A DNA stretch of 64,000 nucleotides from assembly GCF_000423585.1 (NCBI RefSeq), contig NZ_KE384054.1, positions 1 through 64,000 of the forward strand. The letters are read 5' to 3'. The DNA comes from Salinimicrobium xinjiangense DSM 19287. GTDB taxonomy: Bacteria; Bacteroidota; Bacteroidia; Flavobacteriales; Flavobacteriaceae. Numbering within the stretch: the stretch's first letter is position 1; each line of letters opens with the position of its first letter. This document shows positions 8,774 through 16,365 of the stretch, piece by piece. Both the position numbers and the translations under genes were made by a program. The notes under the pieces are model-generated. The model saw only the letters and a list, made by a program, of their open reading frames with translations. It did not search any database and had not been told where the DNA came from.

Positions 8774-8901
8774 TACAAAACGATGTCCCCGTTAGTGAAG
8801 AAACCTTTGATATCCTGCGCTTTTTAAGCGGTTATGGCTTCTGGTTGCTCCTTGCAATTCTTTTGATCGTGGTGGTCTTATATAAAAAATTCAGGAAGTG
8901 A
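8770..8901 (+). CDS. very small membrane protein (43 aa)
   Basis: No family recognised. The ATG at 8770 overlaps the upstream stop as ATGA. The 43 residues include one hydrophobic helix (about residues 23-37) and a short basic end (YKKFRK). Its TGA ends at 8901 and the stop of the convergent oxygenase gene begins at 8902, so the two genes abut with no spacer. The stop-start overlap and the layout shared with the two genes before it support a real gene despite the size. Confidence 0.5.
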   Translation: MIQNDVPVSEETFDILRFLSGYGFWLLLAILLIVVVLYKKFRK

Positions 8902-9528
8902 TCAGCGGGTTTTAAGCCAGCCTGTGATGCTCAGTCTTTCGGTTTTAACAGGTTTCACCTCGTGTTCCAGGATCTGACTTTCAAATATAACCATTCGGCC
9001 CGGAAAAGGATAGATGCTTTTTGGCACCTCCACTCCATTCTCCTGTGTATAAATCACCAACTCACCTCCGTATTCCGGCTGCCAGTCCTGATCATTTAGA
9101 TAACAGACCATAGACAATTTTCTTCTGTCATCATTTTGAAAGGTGTCCAGGTGGCGCTTATAAAAAGTGCCTTCAGGATATAGCGCATAGTGAAACTCCT
9201 TGTAAAGAATTCCCATAAAGCAGGTGCGGTTGAGGTACTGCACGAAATCGTTTATTTTCAGAAAAAAAGCCTTTTCTGCCTCTGCGGCTTCAGCCTCGTT
9301 AAGCCATAAGATGAAATCTCCGCGAATGGATTTTGCGATCACCTCATTGGTCCTGCTCCCAATAGCAGCTTTTTTGAAATTATCCTCCTCGTATTTTGTC
9401 AGGAGTGAATTCCGGAGTTCTTCTACTTCAGAAAGACAAAAAAAGTCTTCAACAATAGAATACTGCTGTTCTAACAGATCACTAATGATCTTTTCATAAA
9501 CGGGATTTTCAATTATCTCCAAGTGCAA
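8902..9528 (-). CDS. 2-oxoglutarate/Fe(II)-dependent oxygenase, prolyl 4-hydroxylase type
   Basis: A 208-residue protein. The Fe(II) triad is visible as H126-x-D128 (YKRHLDTF) and H189 (LEHEVKP), and R198 (TERLSITGW) is the expected 2-oxoglutarate anchor. This is the pattern of the prolyl-4-hydroxylase alpha-subunit family, which hydroxylates protein or small-molecule substrates with O2 and 2-oxoglutarate. The substrate is unknown. No signal peptide is seen, so it should be cytoplasmic. It is divergent from queD. Confidence 0.87.
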   Translation of the reverse strand: MHLEIIENPVYEKIISDLLEQQYSIVEDFFCLSEVEELRNSLLTKYEEDNFKKAAIGSRTNEVIAKSIRGDFILWLNEAEAAEAEKAFFLKINDFVQYLNRTCFMGILYKEFHYALYPEGTFYKRHLDTFQNDDRRKLSMVCYLNDQDWQPEYGGELVIYTQENGVEVPKSIYPFPGRMVIFESQILEHEVKPVKTERLSITGWLKTR

Positions 9529-9641
9529 TTTTATTTAGGCTGTAAATGTATTCTGAAAATGCCAAATTTGCGCATCATTAAAAAACAAAGACTAATAAAA
9601 TTCCGGGAGTAAAAGTTAAAATACGGGCCGGGAAAATCCCT

Positions 9642-9649
9642 TACCTTTG
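9642..9649 (+). promoter_or_regulatory. candidate -7 box of queD
   Basis: TACCTTTG is an exact TAnnTTTG match 16 nt before the queD ATG, implying a leader of about 10 nt. No TTG stands at the expected distance upstream; a GTTA lies there instead. Confidence 0.5.
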
Positions 9650-9665
9650 CACAAATATTTAAGTC

Positions 9666-10118
9666 ATGGCTTTAATTCGTATTACCAAGCAATTTTCTTT
9701 TGAAACCGGGCACGCTCTTTTCGGGTATGATGGCAAGTGTAAAAATGTACATGGACATAGTTATAAACTGGCAGTAACGGTTATCGGTGAACCAATTAAA
9801 GATGTAGATGACGTAAAGCTGGGGATGGTTATCGATTTTGGCGACCTAAAGAAGATCGTTAAGCAGGAGATAGTGGACAAATTTGATCATGCAACTGTTT
9901 TTAACAGGAATACACCTCATGTAGAACTAGCCGAGGAACTCCAGACCCGGGGACATAGCGTAATTCTTGTGGATTATCAGCCTACCAGTGAAAATATGAT
10001 CCAGGATTTTGCTGAAAGAATTAAATCGCGACTTCCAAGACACATAGAATTATTTAGTTTAAAGCTACAGGAAACTGAAACTTCTTATGCCGAATGGCAC
10101 GCATCAGATAATTCCTAA
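9666..10118 (+). CDS. queD: 6-carboxytetrahydropterin synthase QueD
   Basis: A 150-residue protein of the 6-pyruvoyl-tetrahydropterin synthase family. The zinc ligands H16, H29 and H31 (ETGHALF, NVHGHSY) and the active-site Cys C25 are all present. QueD converts 7,8-dihydroneopterin triphosphate to 6-carboxy-tetrahydropterin, the second step of queuosine and 7-deazaguanine synthesis, in the cytoplasm. No other queuosine genes are nearby. Its 3' end overlaps the convergent hydrolase gene by 4 nt. Confidence 0.92.
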   Translation: MALIRITKQFSFETGHALFGYDGKCKNVHGHSYKLAVTVIGEPIKDVDDVKLGMVIDFGDLKKIVKQEIVDKFDHATVFNRNTPHVELAEELQTRGHSVILVDYQPTSENMIQDFAERIKSRLPRHIELFSLKLQETETSYAEWHASDNS

Positions 10119-10762
10119 GGCTTCTTATTAGGCTCTCCTGAATATCCAAAAATGAAATTATTGGCGCGTCCCAATTCCTCCGGAAGGATGACATGACCAG
10201 CATCTTTGTGGATCTGTAATTCCACCTCGGCGTTTTTGTTCTGGAGAATTTCTGCGGTTTGTTTCACCCTGTCGGCAGGTACATGTGCATCGGGATCGCT
10301 GGTGCCCAGGTAAATCTTTGTTCCTTCAAAATCTGTAATATAATTCCCGGTGTTGATCGTTTTACCAATAAGTCCGCCGATGATCGCAATCACTCCGCCG
10401 TATTTCTTAGCATTGCGGGTAACATACTCCAGGGTGAGACAGGCACCCTGGGAGAATCCGAAGAAATAGATATTCTCAGAACTTATTCCCTGTTGATTGA
10501 GCTCCTCTTCGAGCATTTGCAACATCTCAATGGCCGAATCCAGCCAGGGCTGATTCTGTTGCTCGGGTGCCATAAAGGACAGGGGATACCAGCTGTTATT
10601 ATAAGCCTGCGGAGCTACAAGTGCAAAATCTTCCACTTTTAAATGATCTGCTACAGTGAGGATATCTTCTGCAAAACCGCCTCGACCATGTACCATGATC
10701 AATGCCTTTTTTGCCTCTCCCAGGGGAGTTCCGTTATATTTGAAATCTTTTTTGTGCAACAT
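10115..10762 (-). CDS. mhqD: alpha/beta hydrolase, MhqD-like phospholipase/carboxylesterase
   Basis: A 215-residue alpha/beta hydrolase. The nucleophile S104 sits in GFSQGA, the acid is D156 or D158 (GTSDPDAH) and the His is H190 (DAGHVIL). In Bacillus subtilis, mhqD lies in the quinone-responsive MhqR regulon with ring-cleaving dioxygenases. Here the gene starts at the TAATG overlap with the MhqO-like gene, so the two are translationally coupled. I infer a joint role in removing quinones or aromatic electrophiles. The symbol is by analogy. Confidence 0.8.
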   Translation of the reverse strand: MLHKKDFKYNGTPLGEAKKALIMVHGRGGFAEDILTVADHLKVEDFALVAPQAYNNSWYPLSFMAPEQQNQPWLDSAIEMLQMLEEELNQQGISSENIYFFGFSQGACLTLEYVTRNAKKYGGVIAIIGGLIGKTINTGNYITDFEGTKIYLGTSDPDAHVPADRVKQTAEILQNKNAEVELQIHKDAGHVILPEELGRANNFIFGYSGEPNKKP

Positions 10763-11715
10763 TACTTGAATTTTGTAGGGTTGAGTTGAACAGGTTTTAC
10801 TGCTTTTTCAATAAGATCTCTTTTCGATTCATATTGAGGAGGAAGTTTAAGAGCTTCTCCCAGGTGCTCCGGATCTTCATCTATTGCAAATCCCGGTTCT
10901 GCGGTAGCTATCTCAAATAAGACTCCGCCGGGTTCCCTGAAATAAATGGACTCGAAATATTGCCTGTCCAGCACCGGAGTAGGATTATATCCCGCCCTTG
11001 AAAGCTTTTCCCTGGCAAAAAGCTGTTTGTCCTTATTAGGTACTGAAAATGCAATATGATGAACAGTGCCACCACCACCCAGACCTCTCAGGGCATCTGG
11101 CGTGCACAGGATGTCCACATAATTTCCGGGGGCATCTGTTGCCGCAAACCGGAAGCGGTTACCTTTTTCGGCTATGAGCCGGTGATCCATTATTTCGGTT
11201 AAAAGTCCGGCGGTACGTTCATAGCCTTCCTGCCAGATCTCCACGCTATAAAAGCCGCGGATTGCATGTTGCGCGGGAATTGGGCCATAAGTAAAGCCCG
11301 GTCTTTCATCTTTGTCGTTAAAAACCAGTTCCAGGCCAAGCCCGTCCGGATCTTCGAAGTAGATCACCGCCTCATTATCAAAACGATCCTGTGCCGGCTT
11401 ATAGTTCACGTTGTAATTTTTAAGTCTTTCTTCCCAGAACAACAGGGAATTTGAAGGAACAGAGAAGGTGGTGATGTTTAGCATACCTTTTCCATGACGG
11501 CCTTTTTGAATGCCTTCATAAGGGAAAAATGTCATTATAGACCCGGGGTTTCCCTGTTCATCGCCGTAGTAGAAATGATAGACATCGGGGGCATCAAAAT
11601 TCACCGTTTTTTTAACCATGCGTAAACCAAGGATTCCGGTATAAAAATCAAGATTTTCCTGAGGTGCACCGGCAAGTGCCGTGACATGATGAATTCCGGT
11701 GATCAAATTATCCAT
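10762..11715 (-). CDS. mhqO: ring-cleaving dioxygenase, MhqO-like VOC protein
   Basis: A 317-residue protein with two vicinal-oxygen-chelate halves. Candidate metal ligands are His 9/10 (GIHHVTA), a second HH pair in GTVHHIAFSV and a Glu in LFEIATAEPG. Length and layout match MhqA/MhqO-type extradiol dioxygenases, which open hydroquinone or catechol rings. It leads a two-gene operon with the MhqD-like hydrolase and has a good candidate promoter 15 nt before its start. No MhqR-type regulator gene is in the immediate neighbourhood. Confidence 0.83.
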   Translation of the reverse strand: MDNLITGIHHVTALAGAPQENLDFYTGILGLRMVKKTVNFDAPDVYHFYYGDEQGNPGSIMTFFPYEGIQKGRHGKGMLNITTFSVPSNSLLFWEERLKNYNVNYKPAQDRFDNEAVIYFEDPDGLGLELVFNDKDERPGFTYGPIPAQHAIRGFYSVEIWQEGYERTAGLLTEIMDHRLIAEKGNRFRFAATDAPGNYVDILCTPDALRGLGGGGTVHHIAFSVPNKDKQLFAREKLSRAGYNPTPVLDRQYFESIYFREPGGVLFEIATAEPGFAIDEDPEHLGEALKLPPQYESKRDLIEKAVKPVQLNPTKFK

Positions 11716-11730
11716 TTCTGCTGTTTCTTT

Positions 11731-11761
11731 TAAAGATAGGTTTATTTGATAAAATCCCCAA
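11731..11761 (-). promoter_or_regulatory. candidate promoter of the mhqO-mhqD pair
   Basis: On the reverse strand, TTG (11761-11759) is followed after 20 nt by TATCTTTA (11738-11731). This fits the flavobacterial promoter with one mismatch in the -7 box and implies a very short leader. Confidence 0.55.
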
Positions 11762-11819
11762 AATCAGGTCTGTTGGGTTTCATTTTTTCTGAAGATTTTA
11801 ACTTAGGAAATATTAACTA

Positions 11820-11827
11820 TATCTTTA
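11820..11827 (+). promoter_or_regulatory. candidate -7 box of lpxH
   Basis: TATCTTTA matches TAnnTTTG at seven of eight positions and lies 16 nt before the lpxH ATG. No matching TTG was found. Confidence 0.4.
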
Positions 11828-11843
11828 CCCTCAAATTAGAAGC

Positions 11844-12596
11844 ATGCAGATTCCCGAGGGTAAAAAGATCTATTTCTCCAGCGATAATCACCTGGGTGCA
11901 CCTACTGCCGAAGAAAGCAGACCCCGAGAGGATAAATTTGTCGCCTGGCTTGATAAGGTAAGTGAAGACGCTGCTGCTATTTTCCTGCTGGGAGATCTTT
12001 TTGATTTCTGGTTCGAGTACAAACATGTAGTACCCAAAGGCTTTGTAAGGGTTTTAGGAAAACTGGCTCAAATTAGAGATAGTGGGATTCCGGTTTATTT
12101 CTTCGTAGGTAATCACGACCTGTGGATGGATGATTATTTTGAAAAAGAACTTGATATACCTGTTTTTCATAAGCCTAAGGAATTTGTTTTTAATGACAAA
12201 AAATTTCTCATTGGTCATGGAGATGGTCTCGGCCCGGGGGACAAGGGCTTCAAAAGGATGAAAAAGGTGTTTACCAATCCTTTTGCCAAATGGCTCTACC
12301 GTTGGCTGCATCCCGATCTGGGAATGCCACTTGCGCAATACTTCTCTGTAAAGAACAAAGCTATTTCGGGAGAAGAGGATGTAAAGTTCATGGGAGAAGA
12401 AAAAGAATGGTTAATAAAATATTGCCGTCGCAAACTTGAGACTCAGCACTACGACTACTTTATTTTTGGCCACAGGCATCTTCCGCTGGATATTCAGCTG
12501 CAAAAAAATTCAACTTATATGAATCTGGGAGACTGGATCAACTTTTACACCTATGGGGAATTTGACGGAAAAGATCTTCACCTGAGAGAGTGGTAA
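11844..12596 (+). CDS. lpxH: UDP-2,3-diacylglucosamine diphosphatase LpxH-type
   Basis: A 250-residue calcineurin-like phosphoesterase. All metal motifs are present: D14-x-H16 (SSDNHLG), D51 in GDLFDFW, N90-H91-D92 (VGNHDLW), the His motif GHGDG, and FGHRH near the end. The GDLFDFW and LGAP context is that of LpxH, which cleaves UDP-2,3-diacylglucosamine to lipid X in lipid A synthesis at the inner-membrane surface. It stands alone. A different calcineurin-like hydrolase is possible but less likely. Confidence 0.85.
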   Translation: MQIPEGKKIYFSSDNHLGAPTAEESRPREDKFVAWLDKVSEDAAAIFLLGDLFDFWFEYKHVVPKGFVRVLGKLAQIRDSGIPVYFFVGNHDLWMDDYFEKELDIPVFHKPKEFVFNDKKFLIGHGDGLGPGDKGFKRMKKVFTNPFAKWLYRWLHPDLGMPLAQYFSVKNKAISGEEDVKFMGEEKEWLIKYCRRKLETQHYDYFIFGHRHLPLDIQLQKNSTYMNLGDWINFYTYGEFDGKDLHLREW

Positions 12597-12793
12597 AATC
12601 TAAATTTATTTCTTCCAATAAGTTCCTCTCTAAAATATCATTTTTGAGACCTGTGTTCTAAACTGAAAATGGGATAAAATCATCTGATTTACACTAATTT
12701 TTTATTTAATACTATAAAGTCTTTTTTTAGTCAGAAGCTCCTGTAATTCAATCGTTTTCGCTCTGAAAATGTTCATTACTTTAGGTTTTTTCG

Positions 12794-12805
12794 TGACAAA
12801 TGTCA
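12794..12805. promoter_or_regulatory. candidate CRP/FNR-family operator
   Basis: TGAC-AAAT-GTCA is a perfect dyad with a 4-nt spacer, centred about 33 nt upstream of the -7-like box. The TGAC-N4-GTCA core resembles sites of HcpR/NnrR-type CRP/FNR regulators. That a stress-protein gene follows fits control by oxygen or nitric oxide, but this is inference. Confidence 0.4.
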
Positions 12806-12828
12806 TGTTAAAATCTGGGGTTCATATT

Positions 12829-12836
12829 TATCTTTA
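12829..12836 (+). promoter_or_regulatory. candidate -7 box of the universal stress protein gene
   Basis: TATCTTTA matches TAnnTTTG at seven of eight positions and would give a leader of about 50 nt. A TTG at the expected distance is missing, which would fit an activator-dependent promoter with the dyad just upstream. Confidence 0.4.
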
Positions 12837-12893
12837 TAACAAAGAATTTCACCCCTCCCGGGGAGTATTACAGAACAGCAAAATTTGACTATC

Positions 12894-13673
12894 ATGAAAA
12901 ATATCCTAATCCCTTTCGATTTCTCTGAAGTTTCTTTAAATGCTTTGGAATATGCGGTAAAGTTTGCCGATCAGGATCTAAATATCACTCTTTCTCTCCT
13001 CCATATTTCTGATGGAAAGACTAAAGAAGAAGAGATAGATAAGAAGTTCAAAGATGTTCTTCAAAAATATGAGAGTCCCCTAAACCCGGGTTTTGAAACT
13101 TACATTAGGCAGGGAGAATTAAGCACTACTATAATTAATCTTCAGAAGGAGTTAAAGATTGATCTGGTGATCATGGGAACCAAAGGAGCAGAGCTGGGAG
13201 AGGAAGATATTGCTACCCGTACATCAAGATTCGTAAAAGAAGCCGATCTACCTGTACTGGTAATACCCGAAAAGGTTAAAACCTTCAGGCTTAATACCAT
13301 CATTCTTACCGTGGGGAGGGAAAAGATTGCGGATAGATCACCCCTATACGTACTTCTGGATGTTTCCAGGAAGTTTAAGGCACAGGTACATGTTCTCACA
13401 GTCCATAAATCTGAAGTCTTATCGGGTTATTCTGAAGAAGATGAAAGCAACGAAAATACTTTACAGTATTTCCTTGAAATGTTCTATTCCCACCACTCTT
13501 TTTCAGAAAGTGAAGATATCGAGCGGGGAATCCTGGAATATATTGAAAGACATGATGTGGATATGTTGGCTATAATGCCTAAAACTCATCTTAATAACGG
13601 AGAGGCCTCCCAGGGACGATTAACCAATGTGCTAACTCTCCATACAAATGTTCCATTGCTGGTACTTGACTAA
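12894..13673 (+). CDS. universal stress protein (tandem UspA domains)
   Basis: A 259-residue protein made of two UspA-like halves. The first opens with KNILIPFDFSEVSLNALEYA and carries VIMGTKGAE before residue 110; the second starts near residue 130 and ends with VPLLVLD. The first half keeps part of the ATP-binding G-x-x-G pattern, the second is more degenerate. Such proteins aid survival under starvation, hypoxia or oxidative stress. The start is ATG 12894; a TTG three codons upstream is possible but would precede the normal family N-terminus. It lies upstream of pckA on the same strand. Confidence 0.88.
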   Translation: MKNILIPFDFSEVSLNALEYAVKFADQDLNITLSLLHISDGKTKEEEIDKKFKDVLQKYESPLNPGFETYIRQGELSTTIINLQKELKIDLVIMGTKGAELGEEDIATRTSRFVKEADLPVLVIPEKVKTFRLNTIILTVGREKIADRSPLYVLLDVSRKFKAQVHVLTVHKSEVLSGYSEEDESNENTLQYFLEMFYSHHSFSESEDIERGILEYIERHDVDMLAIMPKTHLNNGEASQGRLTNVLTLHTNVPLLVLD

Positions 13674-13841
13674 TAACCAATTGTAAACCTAACCATAAGG
13701 CCGTTTTTGTCCAAAAACTCTGCTTTTGCATCGGGAATGTTCCCTTTGAATTTTGAAATCTTGTTTTACTGTTTTTAGAGAGCAAAATTCGGGTCCCGGA
13801 TAAAAATGGCCTTTTTTATACACCAATTAAAAACGAAGAAT

Positions 13842-15476
13842 ATGAGAAGCATTTTAGAAAGACCAAAAACCCAAAGCCTTGAGAAGTATGGTTTAAAGAA
13901 CAATGTGGTACAATGGAATCTCTCCGGAGAAGAATTGCAGAAGATCACAGTGGAAAAAGGGATGGGTACAGAGACTGAAAATGGTACTCTGGCAGTGAAT
14001 ACCGGAAAATTTACCGGTAGATCGCCCCAGGATCGTTTTCTTGTAAAAGATGATTATACAAAAGACAAGGTCTGGTGGGGGAATATCAATAAACCACTTT
14101 CTTCCGAAAATTTCCAGATCCTTTATGATCGTGTGGCCGAATATCTTTCGGGAAAAGAAGTATATGTTCACGACGGATACGTCTGTGCACAACCCGAATA
14201 CAGGATGAATGTTCGCACAATTACCGAATATCCCTGGTCCAATTTCTTTGTGAAAAACATGTTCCTTCGCTTAAATGAAAAGGAGCTTGAGAATTTTGAA
14301 GAAGAATGGCTGGTTTTGTGTGCTCCGGGTTATGAAGAAAAAGAACCTGAAAAAGTCGGTTTACGTCAGGGGAACTTCAGCATCCTTGATTTCAAAAGAA
14401 AAGTAGCCTTAGTTGGAGGTTCTGCCTACACCGGTGAAATGAAAAAAGGAATTTTCTCTGCCTTGAATCTTATTCTTCCGGTTGAAAGGAATGTATTACC
14501 TATGCACTGTTCTGCAAACGTAGGTGAGGAAGGCGATACAGCTGTATATTTCGGACTTTCAGGAACAGGAAAAACGACTCTTTCTGCTGACCCTGAAAGA
14601 AAGCTTATTGGAGATGATGAACATGGCTGGACATCCGAAAATATCATCTTTAACTTTGAAGGTGGTTGCTATGCCAAAGTGATTGGGCTGACAGAAGAAA
14701 CCGAACCCGATATCTTCAGGGCTATTAAACCAGGAGCTTTACTGGAAAATATTATGTTTAAACCGGGAACTAAAGAAGTTGATTTTAATGATGCCACAAT
14801 AACGCAAAATACCAGAGTTAGCTATCCAATTGAGCACATTGACAATATCCAGCTTCCATCTTATGCGGGTAATCCAAAGAACATTTTCTTCCTTACCTGT
14901 GATGCCTTTGGAGTTTTGCCTCCGGTTTCAAAACTTACTCCGGGACAGGCAGCTTACCACTTTATCTCGGGATATACTGCTAAGGTAGCAGGTACAGAAG
15001 CCGGAATTAATGAACCTGTGCCTTCTTTCTCAGCTTGTTTTGGAGCTCCTTTCATGCCATTGCACCCAACAGTGTATGCTGAAATGCTGAGTGAAAAAAT
15101 GAAAGAGAATGATGTCAAGGTGTGGCTTATTAATACCGGATGGAGTGGAGGTCCTTACGGAGTTGGTTCAAGGATTAAACTGAAATATACCCGTGCCATG
15201 ATCACTGCTATTCTCAAAGGAGAACTGGACCATGTAGATTTTGAAATGCACCCGATATTTGGATTATTTATGCCCAAATATTGCCCCGGAATTCCGACCG
15301 AAATCCTTAATCCAATGAATACCTGGCTGCAAAAAGGCGCATATATTCAAAAGTCAATTCAGCTGGCGCATTCATTCCATCTTAACTTTGAGAAATTCTC
15401 GAATGAGGCATCGGAACAGATCATTAACGGAGGTCCGCTAATCGATGAGCACCACCACATGGATGCAGAATTTTAA
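13842..15476 (+). CDS. pckA: phosphoenolpyruvate carboxykinase (ATP)
   Basis: A 544-residue protein, close to the 540 residues of Escherichia coli PckA. The kinase P-loop is visible in GLSGTGKTTLS, followed by the metal-binding LIGDDEHGW, and the substrate site lies around GRSPQDRF near the N-terminus. It interconverts oxaloacetate plus ATP with PEP, CO2 and ADP, serving gluconeogenesis or, in succinate-forming bacteria, PEP carboxylation. I chose ATG 13842; an in-frame ATG at 13806 would add twelve residues not expected for the family. It is followed by a strong terminator and convergent sdh genes. Confidence 0.95.
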   Translation: MRSILERPKTQSLEKYGLKNNVVQWNLSGEELQKITVEKGMGTETENGTLAVNTGKFTGRSPQDRFLVKDDYTKDKVWWGNINKPLSSENFQILYDRVAEYLSGKEVYVHDGYVCAQPEYRMNVRTITEYPWSNFFVKNMFLRLNEKELENFEEEWLVLCAPGYEEKEPEKVGLRQGNFSILDFKRKVALVGGSAYTGEMKKGIFSALNLILPVERNVLPMHCSANVGEEGDTAVYFGLSGTGKTTLSADPERKLIGDDEHGWTSENIIFNFEGGCYAKVIGLTEETEPDIFRAIKPGALLENIMFKPGTKEVDFNDATITQNTRVSYPIEHIDNIQLPSYAGNPKNIFFLTCDAFGVLPPVSKLTPGQAAYHFISGYTAKVAGTEAGINEPVPSFSACFGAPFMPLHPTVYAEMLSEKMKENDVKVWLINTGWSGGPYGVGSRIKLKYTRAMITAILKGELDHVDFEMHPIFGLFMPKYCPGIPTEILNPMNTWLQKGAYIQKSIQLAHSFHLNFEKFSNEASEQIINGGPLIDEHHHMDAEF

Positions 15477-15497
15477 TACCAACTAATCTAACCTTTG

Positions 15498-15527
15498 AAC
15501 CGCCCGGAATTCCGGGCGGTTTTTTTT
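15498..15527 (+). terminator. intrinsic terminator after pckA
   Basis: A perfect 24-nt palindrome (15498-15521, arms AACCGCCCGG and CCGGGCGGTT) is followed by a run of eight T residues. It lies 21 nt after the pckA stop. Confidence 0.9.
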
Positions 15528-15564
15528 GTGAATGAGAAAGTTTGTTTCATTTTCAATTAAAATA

Positions 15565-15594
15565 AAAAGGAGCACCTGTTGAGATGCTCCTTTT
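15565..15594. terminator. bidirectional terminator between pckA and sdhB
   Basis: AAAAGGAGCA (15565-15574) pairs with TGCTCCTTTT (15585-15594) around a 10-nt loop. It would mainly end the sdh transcript coming from the right, 19 nt after the sdhB stop. Confidence 0.75.
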
Positions 15595-15612
15595 GTGATT
15601 AGCAAAAATGGT

Positions 15613-16359
15613 CTATTTCTTTACCACTCTTGCTCTGTTATACTCATAGTTCATACGGGCGATGTTGAGGACAGAAATGTCTTCGGGGCATTCTACCTGA
15701 CAGGCTTCAGTGTTGGTACAGTGTCCAAAACCTTCTTCGTCCATTTGGTTGACCATACTTATCACCCGGGTTGAGGTCTCTTTATCCCCCTGTGGCAGTT
15801 GTGCCAGGTGAGAAATTTTAGCGCTTGTAAATAATGCTGCACTGGAATTTTTACAACTGGCAACACAGGCTCCACAGCCTATACAGGCGGCAGCATCAAA
15901 TGCCGATTCTGCCTGTTCGAAAGTCACAGGTATGGAATTGGCTTCGGGTGCCTGACCGGTATCAACAGAAACATATCCGCCGGCGGCAATGATATGATCT
16001 AGTGCAGATCTGTTCACCTTGAGATCTCTTACAATTGGAAAAGCAGCTGCTTTGAATGGTTCAACATATATAGTGTCTCCATCATTAAAGGATCTCATGT
16101 GTAATTGGCAGGTGGTGGTGTTCTTTAATGGCCCGTGAGCGATACCATTGATCATTACCCCACACTGCCCACAAATTCCTTCCCGGCAGTCATGATCGAA
16201 TTCCACCGGATTTTCTCCCTGCTTTATCAGTTTTATGTTGAGCGTATCGAGCATTTCCAGAAACGACATATCCCTGCTCACTTCATCCAGGTGATACTCC
16301 TTAAATTCTCCTTTGCTCTGGCTGTCCCGTTGACGCCATATTTTTAGATTGATCTTCAT
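15613..16359 (-). CDS. sdhB: succinate dehydrogenase/fumarate reductase iron-sulfur subunit
   Basis: A 248-residue iron-sulfur protein. The [2Fe-2S] cysteines are C58, C63, C66 and C84 (DCREGICGQC and TTTC). The C-terminal half carries CIGCGACVASC and CTNTEACQVECP for the [4Fe-4S] and [3Fe-4S] clusters. It passes electrons between the flavin of SdhA and the membrane cytochrome SdhC. It is the last gene of sdhC-A-B, 6 nt after sdhA, an order usual for the Bacteroidota single-cytochrome enzyme. Confidence 0.95.
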   Translation of the reverse strand: MKINLKIWRQRDSQSKGEFKEYHLDEVSRDMSFLEMLDTLNIKLIKQGENPVEFDHDCREGICGQCGVMINGIAHGPLKNTTTCQLHMRSFNDGDTIYVEPFKAAAFPIVRDLKVNRSALDHIIAAGGYVSVDTGQAPEANSIPVTFEQAESAFDAAACIGCGACVASCKNSSAALFTSAKISHLAQLPQGDKETSTRVISMVNQMDEEGFGHCTNTEACQVECPEDISVLNIARMNYEYNRARVVKK

Positions 16360-16365
16360 AACATT

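Larger units (their letters stand above)
12597..12893. other. intergenic region before the universal stress protein gene
   Basis: About 300 bases with no plausible gene. It contains the dyad at 12794-12805 and the -7-like box at 12829-12836. Apart from these the sequence is AT-rich and shows no terminator for lpxH. Confidence 0.6.
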
